A stretch of DNA of 64,000 bases from Pseudomonadota bacterium (GCA_024743055.1 JANSXH010000001.1:186001-250000), one strand, 5' to 3'. Counted from the stretch's first letter, positions 9,383 to 17,379 are shown. Program-made: numbers and translations. Notes: generated by a model from the letters alone, not told the origin.

Positions 9383-9937
9383 TCATCGGGTTAAGCTCGA
9401 AAGATACGCCAACAAGTTATCTATTTGCCGAGTGTTCAAAGTAAATTCCGGCATCGCGTCATGTCCGACCGAAATGCCTTCCGCGAGGGCTTCTTCAAGA
9501 TGAGACAAGGGCCATCGCCCCGCGACTTCCTGAAATGGCGGGGCCTCCGGATTGGGGCTGGCCTGGCCAGGATCGATAGCGTGGCACCGGCTGCATAGTT
9601 CTTCAGCGATTGCTCTTCCTTCAATAACATTCGCTTCTCTGTCTTGCGTCTTGGCCACAGCCGCATCGCCGACCAGAATAACTGCCGCAATCATCGTTGG
9701 GAGGCTCCACCTTAGAAAAGCGGTCCTGAAAGCTAAGATGTTCGGCAAGTGGACCATCCAAAAAATGCTGTAAACCGGGCAGTTGCCGAGGAGGCCTGTG
9801 AAAAGTGGGATAACGCCGATCCAGCCAATCCAGTTATAGGGTATGGCGTTCGCAAAGACAGCGATTGCTATCATTATCATTCCGAGACAAACCCGAAGAA
9901 TTCGATCAATTTTTCCGACATTAGGCTTTATTTCCAA
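9383..9937 (-). CDS. DUF2892 membrane domain fused to a class I cytochrome c
   Basis: About 184 residues from TTG at 9937. The first 65 residues match DUF2892 (NVGKIDRILRVCLG, then two membrane segments and IPLFTGLLGNCPVYSIF), a small inner-membrane domain. After a further hydrophobic stretch (LPTMIAAVILVGDAAVA) comes a periplasmic cytochrome c: CSRCH haem motif and distal Met in DAMPEFTL. The frame is open much further upstream, but those codons lie at or before the predicted FNR-dependent promoter, so an internal start is needed; TTG at 9937 is the best I see and is uncertain. The second hydrophobic segment may instead be the signal peptide of a separately translated cytochrome. Probably an electron carrier tied to low-oxygen respiration. 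Confidence 0.7.
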   Translation of the reverse strand: MEIKPNVGKIDRILRVCLGMIMIAIAVFANAIPYNWIGWIGVIPLFTGLLGNCPVYSIFWMVHLPNILAFRTAFLRWSLPTMIAAVILVGDAAVAKTQDREANVIEGRAIAEELCSRCHAIDPGQASPNPEAPPFQEVAGRWPLSHLEEALAEGISVGHDAMPEFTLNTRQIDNLLAYLSSLTR

Positions 9938-10014
9938 ATCCCTATCTGTTGTAGGTGATTCATTCTGAAGCCCAAGTAAGCAAATTGCATTGATACCAAT
10001 CAATCTCGGGCATT

Positions 10015-10057
10015 TTTCTAAGTTTCCACGCCCCGCCCTTTCGTTGATCAAAATCAA
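10015..10057 (-). promoter_or_regulatory. Perfect FNR/FixK-type box between the cytochrome and kinase genes
   Basis: TTGATCAAAATCAA at 10044-10057 matches all ten conserved bases. On the minus strand TAGAAA (10020-10015) lies 30.5 bp from the centre, suited to the DUF2892-cytochrome gene. For the plus-strand gene the box centre is only about 40 bp before its ATG at 10090, which would put a class II start at the start codon. Control of that gene is therefore possible but less clear. Confidence 0.65.
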
Positions 10058-10089
10058 AAACTGAATTGATAGAATTGGATAAGGTATCA

Positions 10090-11730
10090 ATGGAGGCCAA
10101 AGTGACTATTCAAATCCCGGAACCTGTTGTTGGAAATGGCGTACAGTCTCAAGAGCGCATCATTGCCTTATTGAAAGACCCCAATAGTTACGAAGGGGTT
10201 GTCAAACAGGTAGACATGCTTGAAACCCATGGTGCCATGATTTTTCTGGCGGGTGAATTTGCCTACAAGATCAAGAAGGCCGTCAAATTTCCCTATATGG
10301 ATTTCTCGACCCTTCAGAAGCGATCTGACATTTGCCATCACGAGTTCGACATCAATCAACCTCACGCCCCGGACATTTATCTTGCGGTGATCCCAATCAC
10401 CGAAGAAGCGGACGGATTACTTGCCATTAACGGCGACGGGCAGCCAGTCGAATGGGCTCTTAAAATGAAACGATTTGATCAAAGTCGGATTTTGGAGAAT
10501 TTGCCCTTAAAGGAACTCTCGGACATTGGTCTTGCCCGCAATCTTGCCCTCACGATCTGCAATTTTCACAAGTCGGCTCCAAAATATGTGGCAGAAGACG
10601 GAGTCAAAAGAATTTCCCTTCTTATTGATGAACTTGTGGAGAGCTTCTCCCAATCCAGCTCTGTTCTTGGCGAAGAAGCCGTATCAAACTTCGAACATTG
10701 CGCGCGGCATCACCTAGAGATTTCAGCCAATTTCCTGACATCAAGAGGTCAAGCGGGATTTATCAGGCGCTGCCATGGCGACTTGCACCTAAGAAACATT
10801 GTTCTTCTCGATGACGCCCCTGTACTATTTGACGCCCTTGAATTCGATGAAGATTTGGCGAAGACGGATACCCTTTATGACCTGGCCTTTCTGATTATGG
10901 ACCTGGACCAAAGAGGTCTAAGGAATGTCGCCAACATAGTTCTCAATCGCTATCTGTTTAACTCTGGGGATGTCAAAGATCTGAGTGGCTTGATTGCCAT
11001 GCCCCTTTTTCTGGCCATACGGGCCGGTATTCGTTGTATGGTTTCCCTGGATCGGGCAGGTCAAGTTTCCGGAAAAATTGCTCGCAAAGAATGCCAATCA
11101 GCGCAGCAGTATTTTACTTCAGCCCTGTCCTACCTCACACCTCAGCATCCAATTCTAATTTGTATTGGAGGATTTTCCGGAACAGGAAAGACGACCTTGG
11201 CAGAGCAACTCGCTGGCACCCTTCTTCCCCAAGCTCCCGGGCTTGTACATCTCAGATCTGATCTTGAACGCAAGGTCCTCTTTAACAGAGCGGAAACGGA
11301 TCGTCTCGAACAGGATGGATATACTCTGGAGGCAAATAAACAGGTATATGAAAATCTCCTTACAAAAGCCCGGATCTGTCTCACGTCAAATCAGGCCGTC
11401 GTCATCGATGCTGTTTTTTCTAAAGATTGGGAGCGGCTTCTATTTGAAGATCTGGCGACTGAATGCAATGTGCCTTTCGAGGGTTTATGGCTAACCGCAG
11501 AGGAAAGTCAAATGACCGCCCGCGTAACAGCGAGAAAGGGCGACGCGTCCGATGCGACCGCCGAAATCGTTCATAAACAGATTCAATCCGGCGCCGGCGA
11601 AATTCATTGGCAGGAAGTCGATGCAAGCGGAAGTAAAACCCGAACCCTGGAAAATGCTCTCGTAGCCCTTAACTGTCCCGACATTGACACAAATCAATGC
11701 GAGAATGGCGAAATAGTAGAGAGTACTTAA
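10090..11730 (+). CDS. Fusion of aminoglycoside-phosphotransferase-like kinase and P-loop AAA_33 kinase domains
   Basis: 546 residues. The N-terminal part (about 1-340) is an APH/choline-kinase fold: a Lys-rich IKKAVKFPYMDFS strand, catalytic loop RCHGDLHLRNIVLLDD and metal site FDALEFDEDLAKTDTLYDLAFL. The C-terminal part (about 355-540) is a P-loop nucleotide kinase with Walker A GGFSGTGKTT. This two-domain layout is a known family (COG2187 plus COG0645) with no firm substrate; real aminoglycoside resistance should not be assumed. ATG at 10090 has AAGG about eight bases upstream; a TTG at 10066 is less likely. It is divergent from the cytochrome gene across an FNR-type box and is followed closely by the phasin gene. 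Confidence 0.85.
   Translation: MEAKVTIQIPEPVVGNGVQSQERIIALLKDPNSYEGVVKQVDMLETHGAMIFLAGEFAYKIKKAVKFPYMDFSTLQKRSDICHHEFDINQPHAPDIYLAVIPITEEADGLLAINGDGQPVEWALKMKRFDQSRILENLPLKELSDIGLARNLALTICNFHKSAPKYVAEDGVKRISLLIDELVESFSQSSSVLGEEAVSNFEHCARHHLEISANFLTSRGQAGFIRRCHGDLHLRNIVLLDDAPVLFDALEFDEDLAKTDTLYDLAFLIMDLDQRGLRNVANIVLNRYLFNSGDVKDLSGLIAMPLFLAIRAGIRCMVSLDRAGQVSGKIARKECQSAQQYFTSALSYLTPQHPILICIGGFSGTGKTTLAEQLAGTLLPQAPGLVHLRSDLERKVLFNRAETDRLEQDGYTLEANKQVYENLLTKARICLTSNQAVVIDAVFSKDWERLLFEDLATECNVPFEGLWLTAEESQMTARVTARKGDASDATAEIVHKQIQSGAGEIHWQEVDASGSKTRTLENALVALNCPDIDTNQCENGEIVEST
11684..11697 (+). promoter_or_regulatory. FNR/FixK-type box upstream of the phasin gene
   Basis: TTGACACAAATCAA matches nine of the ten conserved bases. 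It lies inside the 3' end of the preceding kinase gene, with its centre about 74 bp before the phasin ATG. No clear -10 is visible at the class II position (11720-11725 reads AGAGTA), so this is the weakest of the six sites in promoter context. Confidence 0.5.
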
Positions 11731-11764
11731 TTATGTGTTCCCTCTAATCAACAGGAATTGGAAA

Positions 11765-12199
11765 ATGGCACAAAAAACACCTGCGACTCCCTCCGGCGAC
11801 TTCACGTTCACCCCCCCACTTGACCTGGAGACTGCGTTCTCCATGAACCAGCGGAATATTGACGCTGTTGGGGAGATGAACCAGAAGCTCTATAAAGCAA
11901 TGCAAACCTGCAATGAGGAGCTTGTCAGCTTTGGCAGCCGCCGCCTGAAGCAGGATTTCGCGATCCCTCAGCAACTGGCGGAATGTAAAACGCCAAACGA
12001 GGTTGTTAACTTCTATAGTGAGTTTTTCCAGACAGCGTTTAAACAATATTCTGATGAAGCGAATACACTGGCACAAATCGCCAATAACTTCACAAAAGAA
12101 ACTTTCGATTCATTCCAACATGAAATGGAAGCGACGGTGGAGACTGTTGATTCAAACAGCGTCACAAAACAGAAAGCAGTCAAAGACGACAAAGCATAG
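11765..12199 (+). CDS. Phasin family protein
   Basis: 144 residues, a usual length for phasins. The protein is nearly all amphipathic helix with heptad-like spacing (MNQRNIDAVGEMNQKLYKAM, then FYSEFFQTAFKQYSDEANTLAQIANN), no signal peptide, and a charged, flexible C-terminus. Phasins coat polyhydroxyalkanoate granules; some homologues act in stress without PHA. No PHA synthase gene is in the window. ATG at 11765 is preferred over GTG at 11735: AGGA lies about ten bases upstream and the protein then begins MAQKTPATPS. It follows the kinase gene by 34 bases and may also have its own promoter at the upstream FNR-type box. Confidence 0.8.
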   Translation: MAQKTPATPSGDFTFTPPLDLETAFSMNQRNIDAVGEMNQKLYKAMQTCNEELVSFGSRRLKQDFAIPQQLAECKTPNEVVNFYSEFFQTAFKQYSDEANTLAQIANNFTKETFDSFQHEMEATVETVDSNSVTKQKAVKDDKA

Positions 12200-12221
12200 T
12201 ATTTGGGAAGCGTCGAATTTA

Positions 12222-13130
12222 TTGTGTTGGCGAGCAGCGAACCATAGTGTTTTCGCGGCCATAGTTCTGTTCTTGAGTGTCGGAACTTTGAAGCCGGCTG
12301 CTGCTGATGACATTGTCGGAGCGCTCTGGCAGTATCGTGTCACCGGAGGAGAGATCTTTGCGCAAATAGCCGAAGCTACCGGTATTGGTTTCGTTGAACT
12401 TCGTGCCGCCAATCCTGGTGTTGATGCTTGGGTTCCACCGGCTGGAAGTGAAATTCTCATCCCGTCACAACATATTCTTCCTGCCTTTCGTAAATCTGGC
12501 TTGGTGATCAACTTAGGAGATTTTCGACTATATCTGTTTGACGATATGGGGTCGTTGCTTGGAAGTTGGCCCATTGGCGTTGGGAAAGCGGGTCGGGAAA
12601 CCCCGCTTGGTAGCTATCGGGTAACGGAGCTGCGAAAGCATCCTACCTGGCGACCGACCAAAAACATGCTATCCGAGAACCCTTCCTTACCAGCCGCTGT
12701 TCCTCCCGGCCCGACCAACCCGCTTGGTACCTATGCCGTTCGCATCGGATGGGATGGCTATGCGTTGCATGGTACTAATAAGCCAGCAGGAGTTGGCCGC
12801 ATGGTCAGCAGTGGATGCATCCGCCTTTATGAAGAAGATATCCGTCAGGTATTTGAGCAAGTCGTTGTTGGCGACGCGGTTCATATCATTAATGAACCGG
12901 TCAAGCTTGGTTGGTACAAGGACTTCCTCTACTTGGAAGCCCATCCAGACCCTCACCAAAGCTATCTCGTTGAAACTACAGGAAGCGTCAATTCTGCCGT
13001 TGCACGCGCTTCAATCAAGGAAATCAAAGAGCGCCTTGGCGCAGAACTGGCTCAAAAGATCGACTGGGCGAAAGTCTCTCAGACACTCTCTGAGCGACGG
13101 GGCATCTCCATCGCCATCAGTGTGCGTTAA
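12222..13130 (+). CDS. Periplasmic L,D-transpeptidase (YkuD) with LysM-like domain
   Basis: About 302 residues. A signal peptide (HSVFAAIVLFLSVGTLKPAAA) is followed by a LysM-like region (YRVTGGEIFAQIAEATGIGF through GSEILIPSQHIL) and a YkuD catalytic domain with HGTNKPAGVGRMVSSGCIRLYEEDI, whose Cys in SSGCIR is the nucleophile. It should cross-link peptidoglycan or attach outer-membrane lipoproteins. No ATG fits; TTG at 12222 puts the signal peptide at the N-terminus and follows GGGAAG. Longer in-frame starts would overlap the phasin gene and add a basic, non-signal-like extension. It lies 22 bases after the phasin stop. The neighbouring small lipoprotein could be a substrate, but that is a guess. 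Confidence 0.85.
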   Translation: MCWRAANHSVFAAIVLFLSVGTLKPAAADDIVGALWQYRVTGGEIFAQIAEATGIGFVELRAANPGVDAWVPPAGSEILIPSQHILPAFRKSGLVINLGDFRLYLFDDMGSLLGSWPIGVGKAGRETPLGSYRVTELRKHPTWRPTKNMLSENPSLPAAVPPGPTNPLGTYAVRIGWDGYALHGTNKPAGVGRMVSSGCIRLYEEDIRQVFEQVVVGDAVHIINEPVKLGWYKDFLYLEAHPDPHQSYLVETTGSVNSAVARASIKEIKERLGAELAQKIDWAKVSQTLSERRGISIAISVR

Positions 13131-13136
13131 GGCGCA

Positions 13137-13466
13137 CTACTTCCTGAGCTGCTTATTATACAGGGCTTCCAGCTCTTCAGCGATACGAGCAGCTTTCTCA
13201 GCAGCCTGCTGCGCCAGGGCGGCAGACTGAGCGGCCTCGATACTTGCGGCGCGAGCTTGTTCATTAGACAGTCTGGCAGCTTCCAGAGCCTCATTTGCAC
13301 GCATGGTTTCCGATTTAGCCATAGCAGCGTCTGCTTTCGCCTGCTCAACAAGGGCTTTATCTTCTGGGCTGAGATTAGCTGTACAAGCCGCCAGTCCCAA
13401 TCCAATCACAAGGATGAAAAGGCTTTTGGGAATAAGCCTGGATTTAGGGATAGTTTTCTCAATCAT
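13137..13466 (-). CDS. Small alanine-rich coiled-coil lipoprotein
   Basis: 109 residues. A signal peptide ends in the lipobox LGLAAC, so the mature protein starts at a lipidated Cys. The rest is an Ala-rich heptad coiled coil (AKADAAMAKSETMRANEALE and similar) ending in NKQLRK. The layout recalls Lpp/alanine-zipper lipoproteins that trimerise in the periplasm; the terminal Lys could be a site for attachment to peptidoglycan as in Lpp, which would fit the convergent L,D-transpeptidase gene. AAGGAG lies about eight bases before the ATG. The start overlaps the stop of the upstream host-attachment gene by four bases (ATGA), so the pair is coupled. Confidence 0.7.
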   Translation of the reverse strand: MIEKTIPKSRLIPKSLFILVIGLGLAACTANLSPEDKALVEQAKADAAMAKSETMRANEALEAARLSNEQARAASIEAAQSAALAQQAAEKAARIAEELEALYNKQLRK

Positions 13467-13936
13467 TTCTGTTTCTCCTTTTGAGCTTCTTTTAAGCTGT
13501 CAAGCCGATCAGACAGGCTATGCGCAGCAATACTGACAAGATTTTTGGAATACTCTGCCGTACACTTTTCGAGAGACAGCTTCCCTAAGGACGATTTGAG
13601 AAATTCTCTCGTCTTGGGAAGGGCGACAAGCACTAAGCTGTCCAGTTCTCCTGATTGAGTGCCTTCGTCAATCACATTTGCGATTTTTTGCAAAAACACT
13701 CGGCTCTCCTGTTCAGGGAAACTCCCATGATCATCGTAGGAATGACGCTGGCTATTCATGGACTCCTGAACCCGGCCGGGCCGATCAACACCCATGTCAT
13801 TTTGCTTTTTCTGCGCAGGAGGATGAGAGAGATCTAACTGCAATACGAGCGGTGCCAAGCGAGACTCACGTATATAAATCTTCGCGTGTGCTTGATCCGC
13901 TAGCACTATCCATTCTCGAATTTTTCGGGACCGCAT
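13463..13936 (-). CDS. Host attachment family protein (Host_attach/baeRF-like)
   Basis: 157 residues. It starts with the family pattern REWIVLADQAHAKIYIRE and has LVLVALPKTREFLKSSL in the second half, characteristic of the Host_attach family (PF10116). Despite the name, the family resembles archaeal-release-factor-like (baeRF) proteins and its function is not settled; ribosome or tRNA-related stress roles have been suggested. ATG at 13936 is favoured over TTG at 13951. It follows an FNR-type box whose predicted transcription start (about 13963) is 27 bases upstream, and it overlaps the lipoprotein gene. Its place in a low-oxygen regulon is the most informative clue here. Confidence 0.75.
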   Translation of the reverse strand: MRSRKIREWIVLADQAHAKIYIRESRLAPLVLQLDLSHPPAQKKQNDMGVDRPGRVQESMNSQRHSYDDHGSFPEQESRVFLQKIANVIDEGTQSGELDSLVLVALPKTREFLKSSLGKLSLEKCTAEYSKNLVSIAAHSLSDRLDSLKEAQKEKQK

Positions 13937-13969
13937 TTCTTCAACCCGCAAACTGATACCGACGAGTTA

Positions 13970-14011
13970 AAGGTAGTTTCTGATAGGGTCTGTGGCATTG
14001 ATCCATATCAA
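13970..14011 (-). promoter_or_regulatory. Perfect FNR/FixK-type class II promoter
   Basis: TTGATCCATATCAA at 13998-14011 matches all ten conserved bases. On the minus strand TACCTT (13975-13970) lies 29.5 bp from the centre, giving a start near 13963, just before the host-attachment gene. The box lies just past the end of the upstream adh gene (stop at 14030). Confidence 0.7.
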
Positions 14012-14029
14012 AAGTATTACGGTCTGTTT

Positions 14030-15031
14030 CTAATCGATGGCCAGCACCGCCGCGCCTTCAAAATTTCCAAGCCGCAAGTCTTCCAGAGCTTTATTGGCCT
14101 CGGACAATGAATAAGGATGAACAACGGTTTTGACGGGTACTTCCGGCGCGACCTCTAGAAACTCTTCGCCATCTTCACGGGTTAAGTTGGCCACCGAGCG
14201 AACGGTGCGCTCATGCCAGAGGAGATCATAGGGAAAGCTTGGAATATCACTCATATGAATGCCCGCACAAATAACCGTTCCCCCCTTATCCACGACCGAC
14301 AAGGCTGCCGGGAGTAAAGATCCTACGGGAGCAAAAATGATTGCTGCGTCCAAGGGCTGTGGGGGAGTATCATCACTATCTCCTGCCCAAATCGCCCCAA
14401 GCTCAACCGCGAACGCCTGTGCGGCAAGATCGCCCTTTTTGGTAAAAGCATGTACATTCCGATTTTGGTGGCATGCAACCTGAGTCAGGATATGAGCGGC
14501 AGCGCCAAACCCGTACAGGCCGATATTTTTAGCTTCCCCGACCATACGATAGGCCCGATACCCAATCAAACCGGCACACATTAGCGGCGCCGCGTCTATA
14601 TCGGAAAAGCTGTCGGGTAATCTGAAGCAATATCGGAAATCTGCGACTATATATTCCGCGAAGCCGCCATCACGCGTGTAACCGGTGAATTCTGCTTGCT
14701 CACATAGATTTTCTAATCCCCCTAGGCAATAGTGGCATTTGCCACAAGTCCAACCCAGCCATGGCACTCCAACTCGATCCCCTATTTCAAAGCCTTCAGT
14801 ATCGTCATCGCAAGCTTCAACAGTTCCGACAACTTCATGGCCCGGCACAACGGGTAATGCTGCTTCATTCAGATCTCCGTCCACCACATGCAGATCGGTT
14901 CGGCACACGGCACAGGCTTTCACTCGGATCAAGACCTCGCCCTTGCCAGGTGTAGGAATTTCGCGCGTCATTTCCTGAAGAGGCTCACCCGGCGCGCGCA
15001 GGACCATGGCCCTCATAGTTTTTGCCGTCAT
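14030..15031 (-). CDS. Zinc-dependent alcohol dehydrogenase (AdhA-like)
   Basis: 333 residues, medium-chain dehydrogenase/reductase. Catalytic zinc ligands are visible in CAVCRTDLHVVDG and GHEVVGTVE; the structural zinc cluster is CGKCHYCLGGLENLC; the Rossmann segment is NIGLYGFGAAAHI, with FGAAA in place of the commoner GxGGLG. Such enzymes oxidise alcohols or, in fermentation, reduce aldehydes to reoxidise NADH. The start overlaps the cbpM stop (ATGA), so it is the third gene of cbpA-cbpM-adh. ATG at 15016 is an alternative start. Expression is expected from the FNR-type promoter ahead of cbpA, which fits a fermentative role under oxygen limitation. Confidence 0.9.
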   Translation of the reverse strand: MTAKTMRAMVLRAPGEPLQEMTREIPTPGKGEVLIRVKACAVCRTDLHVVDGDLNEAALPVVPGHEVVGTVEACDDDTEGFEIGDRVGVPWLGWTCGKCHYCLGGLENLCEQAEFTGYTRDGGFAEYIVADFRYCFRLPDSFSDIDAAPLMCAGLIGYRAYRMVGEAKNIGLYGFGAAAHILTQVACHQNRNVHAFTKKGDLAAQAFAVELGAIWAGDSDDTPPQPLDAAIIFAPVGSLLPAALSVVDKGGTVICAGIHMSDIPSFPYDLLWHERTVRSVANLTREDGEEFLEVAPEVPVKTVVHPYSLSEANKALEDLRLGNFEGAAVLAID

Positions 15032-15366
15032 GATCTGGGTCGGTCTCGATTACCATCCCGCTCCTTCATGATTGATATCTGAACATCCGTCTGTTGAACC
15101 TCGATGGCTTTGGCCAGAGACCGTAACTCATAGCGGACTCCATGCAACTGATCGATCAACGATAGGACAATGGGAATGGCGGAATTATTGACATTCATAT
15201 CCGTTTTCAACTGCCGGATCAAATCGACTCTGGCAATATCCACTTCGCGAAATTTTATATCTTCTTCCGTACTGATCGGCTGGACCCATCCGCGAGATAC
15301 CCAACGTCGTAAACGGCGAACCGTCAGCCCCTGCACTCGGCGCGTCACTTCTTTCTCGGAAATCAT
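15028..15366 (-). CDS. cbpM: Chaperone modulatory protein CbpM
   Basis: 112 residues. The N-terminal part is a MerR-like helix-turn-helix (TRRVQGLTVRRLRRWVSRGWVQP) and the C-terminal half is helical, matching CbpM, which binds CbpA and inhibits its J-domain activity. ATG at 15366 has AAGGAG about seven bases upstream; it shares one base with the cbpA stop (TGATG). Placement directly after a cbpA-type gene supports the call. Confidence 0.85.
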   Translation of the reverse strand: MISEKEVTRRVQGLTVRRLRRWVSRGWVQPISTEEDIKFREVDIARVDLIRQLKTDMNVNNSAIPIVLSLIDQLHGVRYELRSLAKAIEVQQTDVQISIMKERDGNRDRPRS

Positions 15367-16286
15367 CAAACAACTCCTTCCAGACCATCGCGAACCTCAT
15401 AGGCATGGGACTTTTTCCAGTCTTGCATGAATTTCTTGAGATCATCGTCAATTATTTTCGGCAATTGAACTTCCATAGTCACCAACTGATCGCCTGACTT
15501 CACCCCCTTGCCCTTGAGACGCAAAGTTTTGCCGCTATTGGATCCAGGCGGAATCGTCATTGTAACTTTTCCTTTGATGGTTGGGATATCAACTTTGCCC
15601 CCAAGAACCGCTTCATCCAAAGTGATAGGAACTGAGAGCAATATGTCTTGCCCCTTTCGCTTGAACTGGCGATGTGGACGGACGGTAATCCTGACATATG
15701 CATCCCCGGCTGGGCCGCCGTCAAATCCAGGATACCCCTTCCCTTTCAACCGAATTTTTTGGCCATCCTTTATTCCGACTGGAACCTTGACATCTAGAAC
15801 CTCACCATCGGGCAGTGTAATCCGTTTGGCGGCACCCAGTGCAGCTTCCAGAAAGTCTATTTGCAATTGATATTGGGCATCTGCCCCGCGATGCGGCCCG
15901 CTTGCAGCACCAGGACCTGAACCGCGGCTTCGAGCGTGACGAAACAATTCAGAGAATAGATCACTCTCATTCCCAAAATCTTCAAATCCTCCGGTACTGT
16001 AATAGTGATGCTCTGGTCCGGTATCCCCATAGGAACGATAATATTGCTGTTGTGGCTTTTCCGAACCACTGGCGTCTATTTCGCCGCGATCAAAACGAGC
16101 TCTTTTATCTGAATCTCCAAGTAACCCATAGGCGCTGGAAATTGCCTTGAATTTTTCTTCCGCGCTGGAGTCACCTGGGTGCAAATCAGGGTGCAGTTCT
16201 TTTGCCAGTTTTCTATAGGCCGACTTGATTTCCTTGTCGCTTGCAGTCGGTTTCACACCTAGCACGTCATAAGGATTTTCTGTCAC
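15366..16286 (-). CDS. cbpA: DnaJ-family co-chaperone CbpA
   Basis: 306 residues. An N-terminal J domain ([20 protein letters not shown], with LHPD containing the HPD that stimulates DnaK) is followed by a Gly/Ser-rich linker and the two beta-domains of DnaJ_C ([20 protein letters not shown] and [18 protein letters not shown]). There is no cysteine-rich zinc finger, so it is CbpA-type rather than DnaJ. The start is GTG at 16286; the closest GGAG lies about 13 bases upstream. It leads the cbpA-cbpM-adh operon. An FNR-type box with CACAAT as -10 lies just upstream, placing this chaperone under low-oxygen control. Confidence 0.9.
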   Translation of the reverse strand: MTENPYDVLGVKPTASDKEIKSAYRKLAKELHPDLHPGDSSAEEKFKAISSAYGLLGDSDKRARFDRGEIDASGSEKPQQQYYRSYGDTGPEHHYYSTGGFEDFGNESDLFSELFRHARSRGSGPGAASGPHRGADAQYQLQIDFLEAALGAAKRITLPDGEVLDVKVPVGIKDGQKIRLKGKGYPGFDGGPAGDAYVRITVRPHRQFKRKGQDILLSVPITLDEAVLGGKVDIPTIKGKVTMTIPPGSNSGKTLRLKGKGVKSGDQLVTMEVQLPKIIDDDLKKFMQDWKKSHAYEVRDGLEGVV

Positions 16287-16338
16287 AGTCCGTATTATTC
16301 TCCTTCGCTAATATAGTTCTCTATACAATTAGCTGGTG

Positions 16339-16380
16339 ATTGTGACTGAAAATTCCAAGGGTAGCTTTGATCCAGCTCAA
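16339..16380 (-). promoter_or_regulatory. FNR/FixK-type class II promoter of cbpA-cbpM-adh
   Basis: TTGATCCAGCTCAA at 16367-16380 (minus strand TTGAGCTGGATCAA) matches nine of ten conserved bases. CACAAT (16344-16339) is 29.5 bp from the centre and matches four of six -10 bases, placing a start near 16332, about 46 bases before the GTG. Confidence 0.65.
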
Positions 16381-16424
16381 ATATGAGAGGAGGCAAAACT
16401 CTTAATTAAAGACGGAGTATTCAA

Positions 16425-16475
16425 AGAAAATAAAGGGGGGGGGATCGGAAGGAGGAGGGGCCTCAATCCGATCCC
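16425..16475 (-). terminator. Probable intrinsic terminator after the DUF533 gene
   Basis: On the minus strand a nine-base stem (GGGATCGGA at 16475-16467 pairing with TCCGATCCC at 16449-16441) is followed by more C residues and then TTTATTTTC. The loop is 17 bases. A run of nine G (plus strand, 16435-16443) sits between stem and T-tract, which weakens it as a canonical terminator. Confidence 0.5.
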
Positions 16476-16485
16476 ACTGCGGGGG

Positions 16486-17247
16486 TCACGCAGCTTTGGT
16501 AGTTTCCTGCTCGAACTGTTCTTCCAAATGCATCACAAGGTCTTGCGGCAAAGCAAGCTCAGCCGCCAGGTTATTCAAATAAGCTTTCTCTTCGGGCAGG
16601 TCAGGATCAATGGCCATGCGCGATACCAGATATATCTCGCTTGCCTGTTCCAAGCCGATGGCAAAACCTGCAATCGTCTTGAGGTCAGGAGGATCCTGAA
16701 GGATATCGAAGATAAGTCCCTTATCTTTAGGGCTAAGCTCAAGCTTGCTGACAGCCTCATGAATTGCCAGGTGCTCAGCTTTGTCTATATGACCATCCGA
16801 TTTAGCCGCCGCAATCATTGCTTTGATCAGCGCAAGCTGAAAAGGTTGTCCGTCCGCCCCTGGCCTGATGGCAGGATTAAAGTCTATCTTAGCAGGATCA
16901 TAGCTCACTGGAAAAGAAGTTCTCTGGTTCATGCCGGGAGTTTGCCCGCCTCCAACGGTGGTATGCTGGCCCGGTGCTTTATTGTTCTGCCATTTCTTAT
17001 ATGCACCATAGGCAACGGCACCAAGTGCTGCTGCGCCACCAATACCAATCGCTCCACCAGCAAACTTCCCGACATTTTTCCGCATCTTCTTGTTACCGAC
17101 AAGAAGCCCGAGTAGACCACCTGCTGCAAGGCCTCCAGCAAAACCTCCGGTCAATCCACCAAGGCCTGACGAGGTTCCTGCCGAATTGTTCTGGACATCA
17201 TTTCCCTGGCCGCCAAGGAATTGTTCAAAAAGCTGGTTGATGCTCAT
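16486..17247 (-). CDS. DUF533/TerB-like inner-membrane-associated protein (YebE type)
   Basis: 253 residues. A short N-terminal helix (MSINQLFEQFLGG) is followed by a Gly/Ala-rich hydrophobic region (GGLTGGFAGGLAAGGLLGLL, KFAGGAIGIGGAAALGAVAY), a linker, and a C-terminal TerB-like all-helical domain with the acidic motif AAAKSDGHIDKAE. This is the DUF533 layout; function is unknown, with E. coli YebE linked to envelope stress. ATG at 17247 has GGAG about nine bases upstream and is better than the GTG at 17262. It is transcribed toward cbpA with a probable terminator after it, and I see no FNR-type box ahead of it. Confidence 0.8.
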   Translation of the reverse strand: MSINQLFEQFLGGQGNDVQNNSAGTSSGLGGLTGGFAGGLAAGGLLGLLVGNKKMRKNVGKFAGGAIGIGGAAALGAVAYGAYKKWQNNKAPGQHTTVGGGQTPGMNQRTSFPVSYDPAKIDFNPAIRPGADGQPFQLALIKAMIAAAKSDGHIDKAEHLAIHEAVSKLELSPKDKGLIFDILQDPPDLKTIAGFAIGLEQASEIYLVSRMAIDPDLPEEKAYLNNLAAELALPQDLVMHLEEQFEQETTKAA

Positions 17248-17379
17248 GCTCTTACTCTCCACTTGGATTATGCGCTGTACTACAGCTCCATATGGCGTGT
17301 ATCTAGCTTGGCACCAATTGAAGATTCTGTTAGGCGTAATAGAAAAACACTATCAGAAAGGAATTTTTCAATGACTACG

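Noticed and set aside
9938-10090. Upstream extension of the DUF2892-cytochrome frame to 10090.
   Set aside because: It lies at or upstream of the predicted FNR-dependent transcription start and does not extend the conserved domain.
10090-11730. Aminoglycoside resistance gene.
   Set aside because: The APH-like domain is fused to a P-loop kinase domain in a stress island; this family has no known drug substrate, so resistance should not be claimed.
16435-16443. Run of nine G as a regulatory element.
   Set aside because: It lies between a hairpin and T-tract past a gene end; a simple homopolymer or sequencing artefact is as likely.
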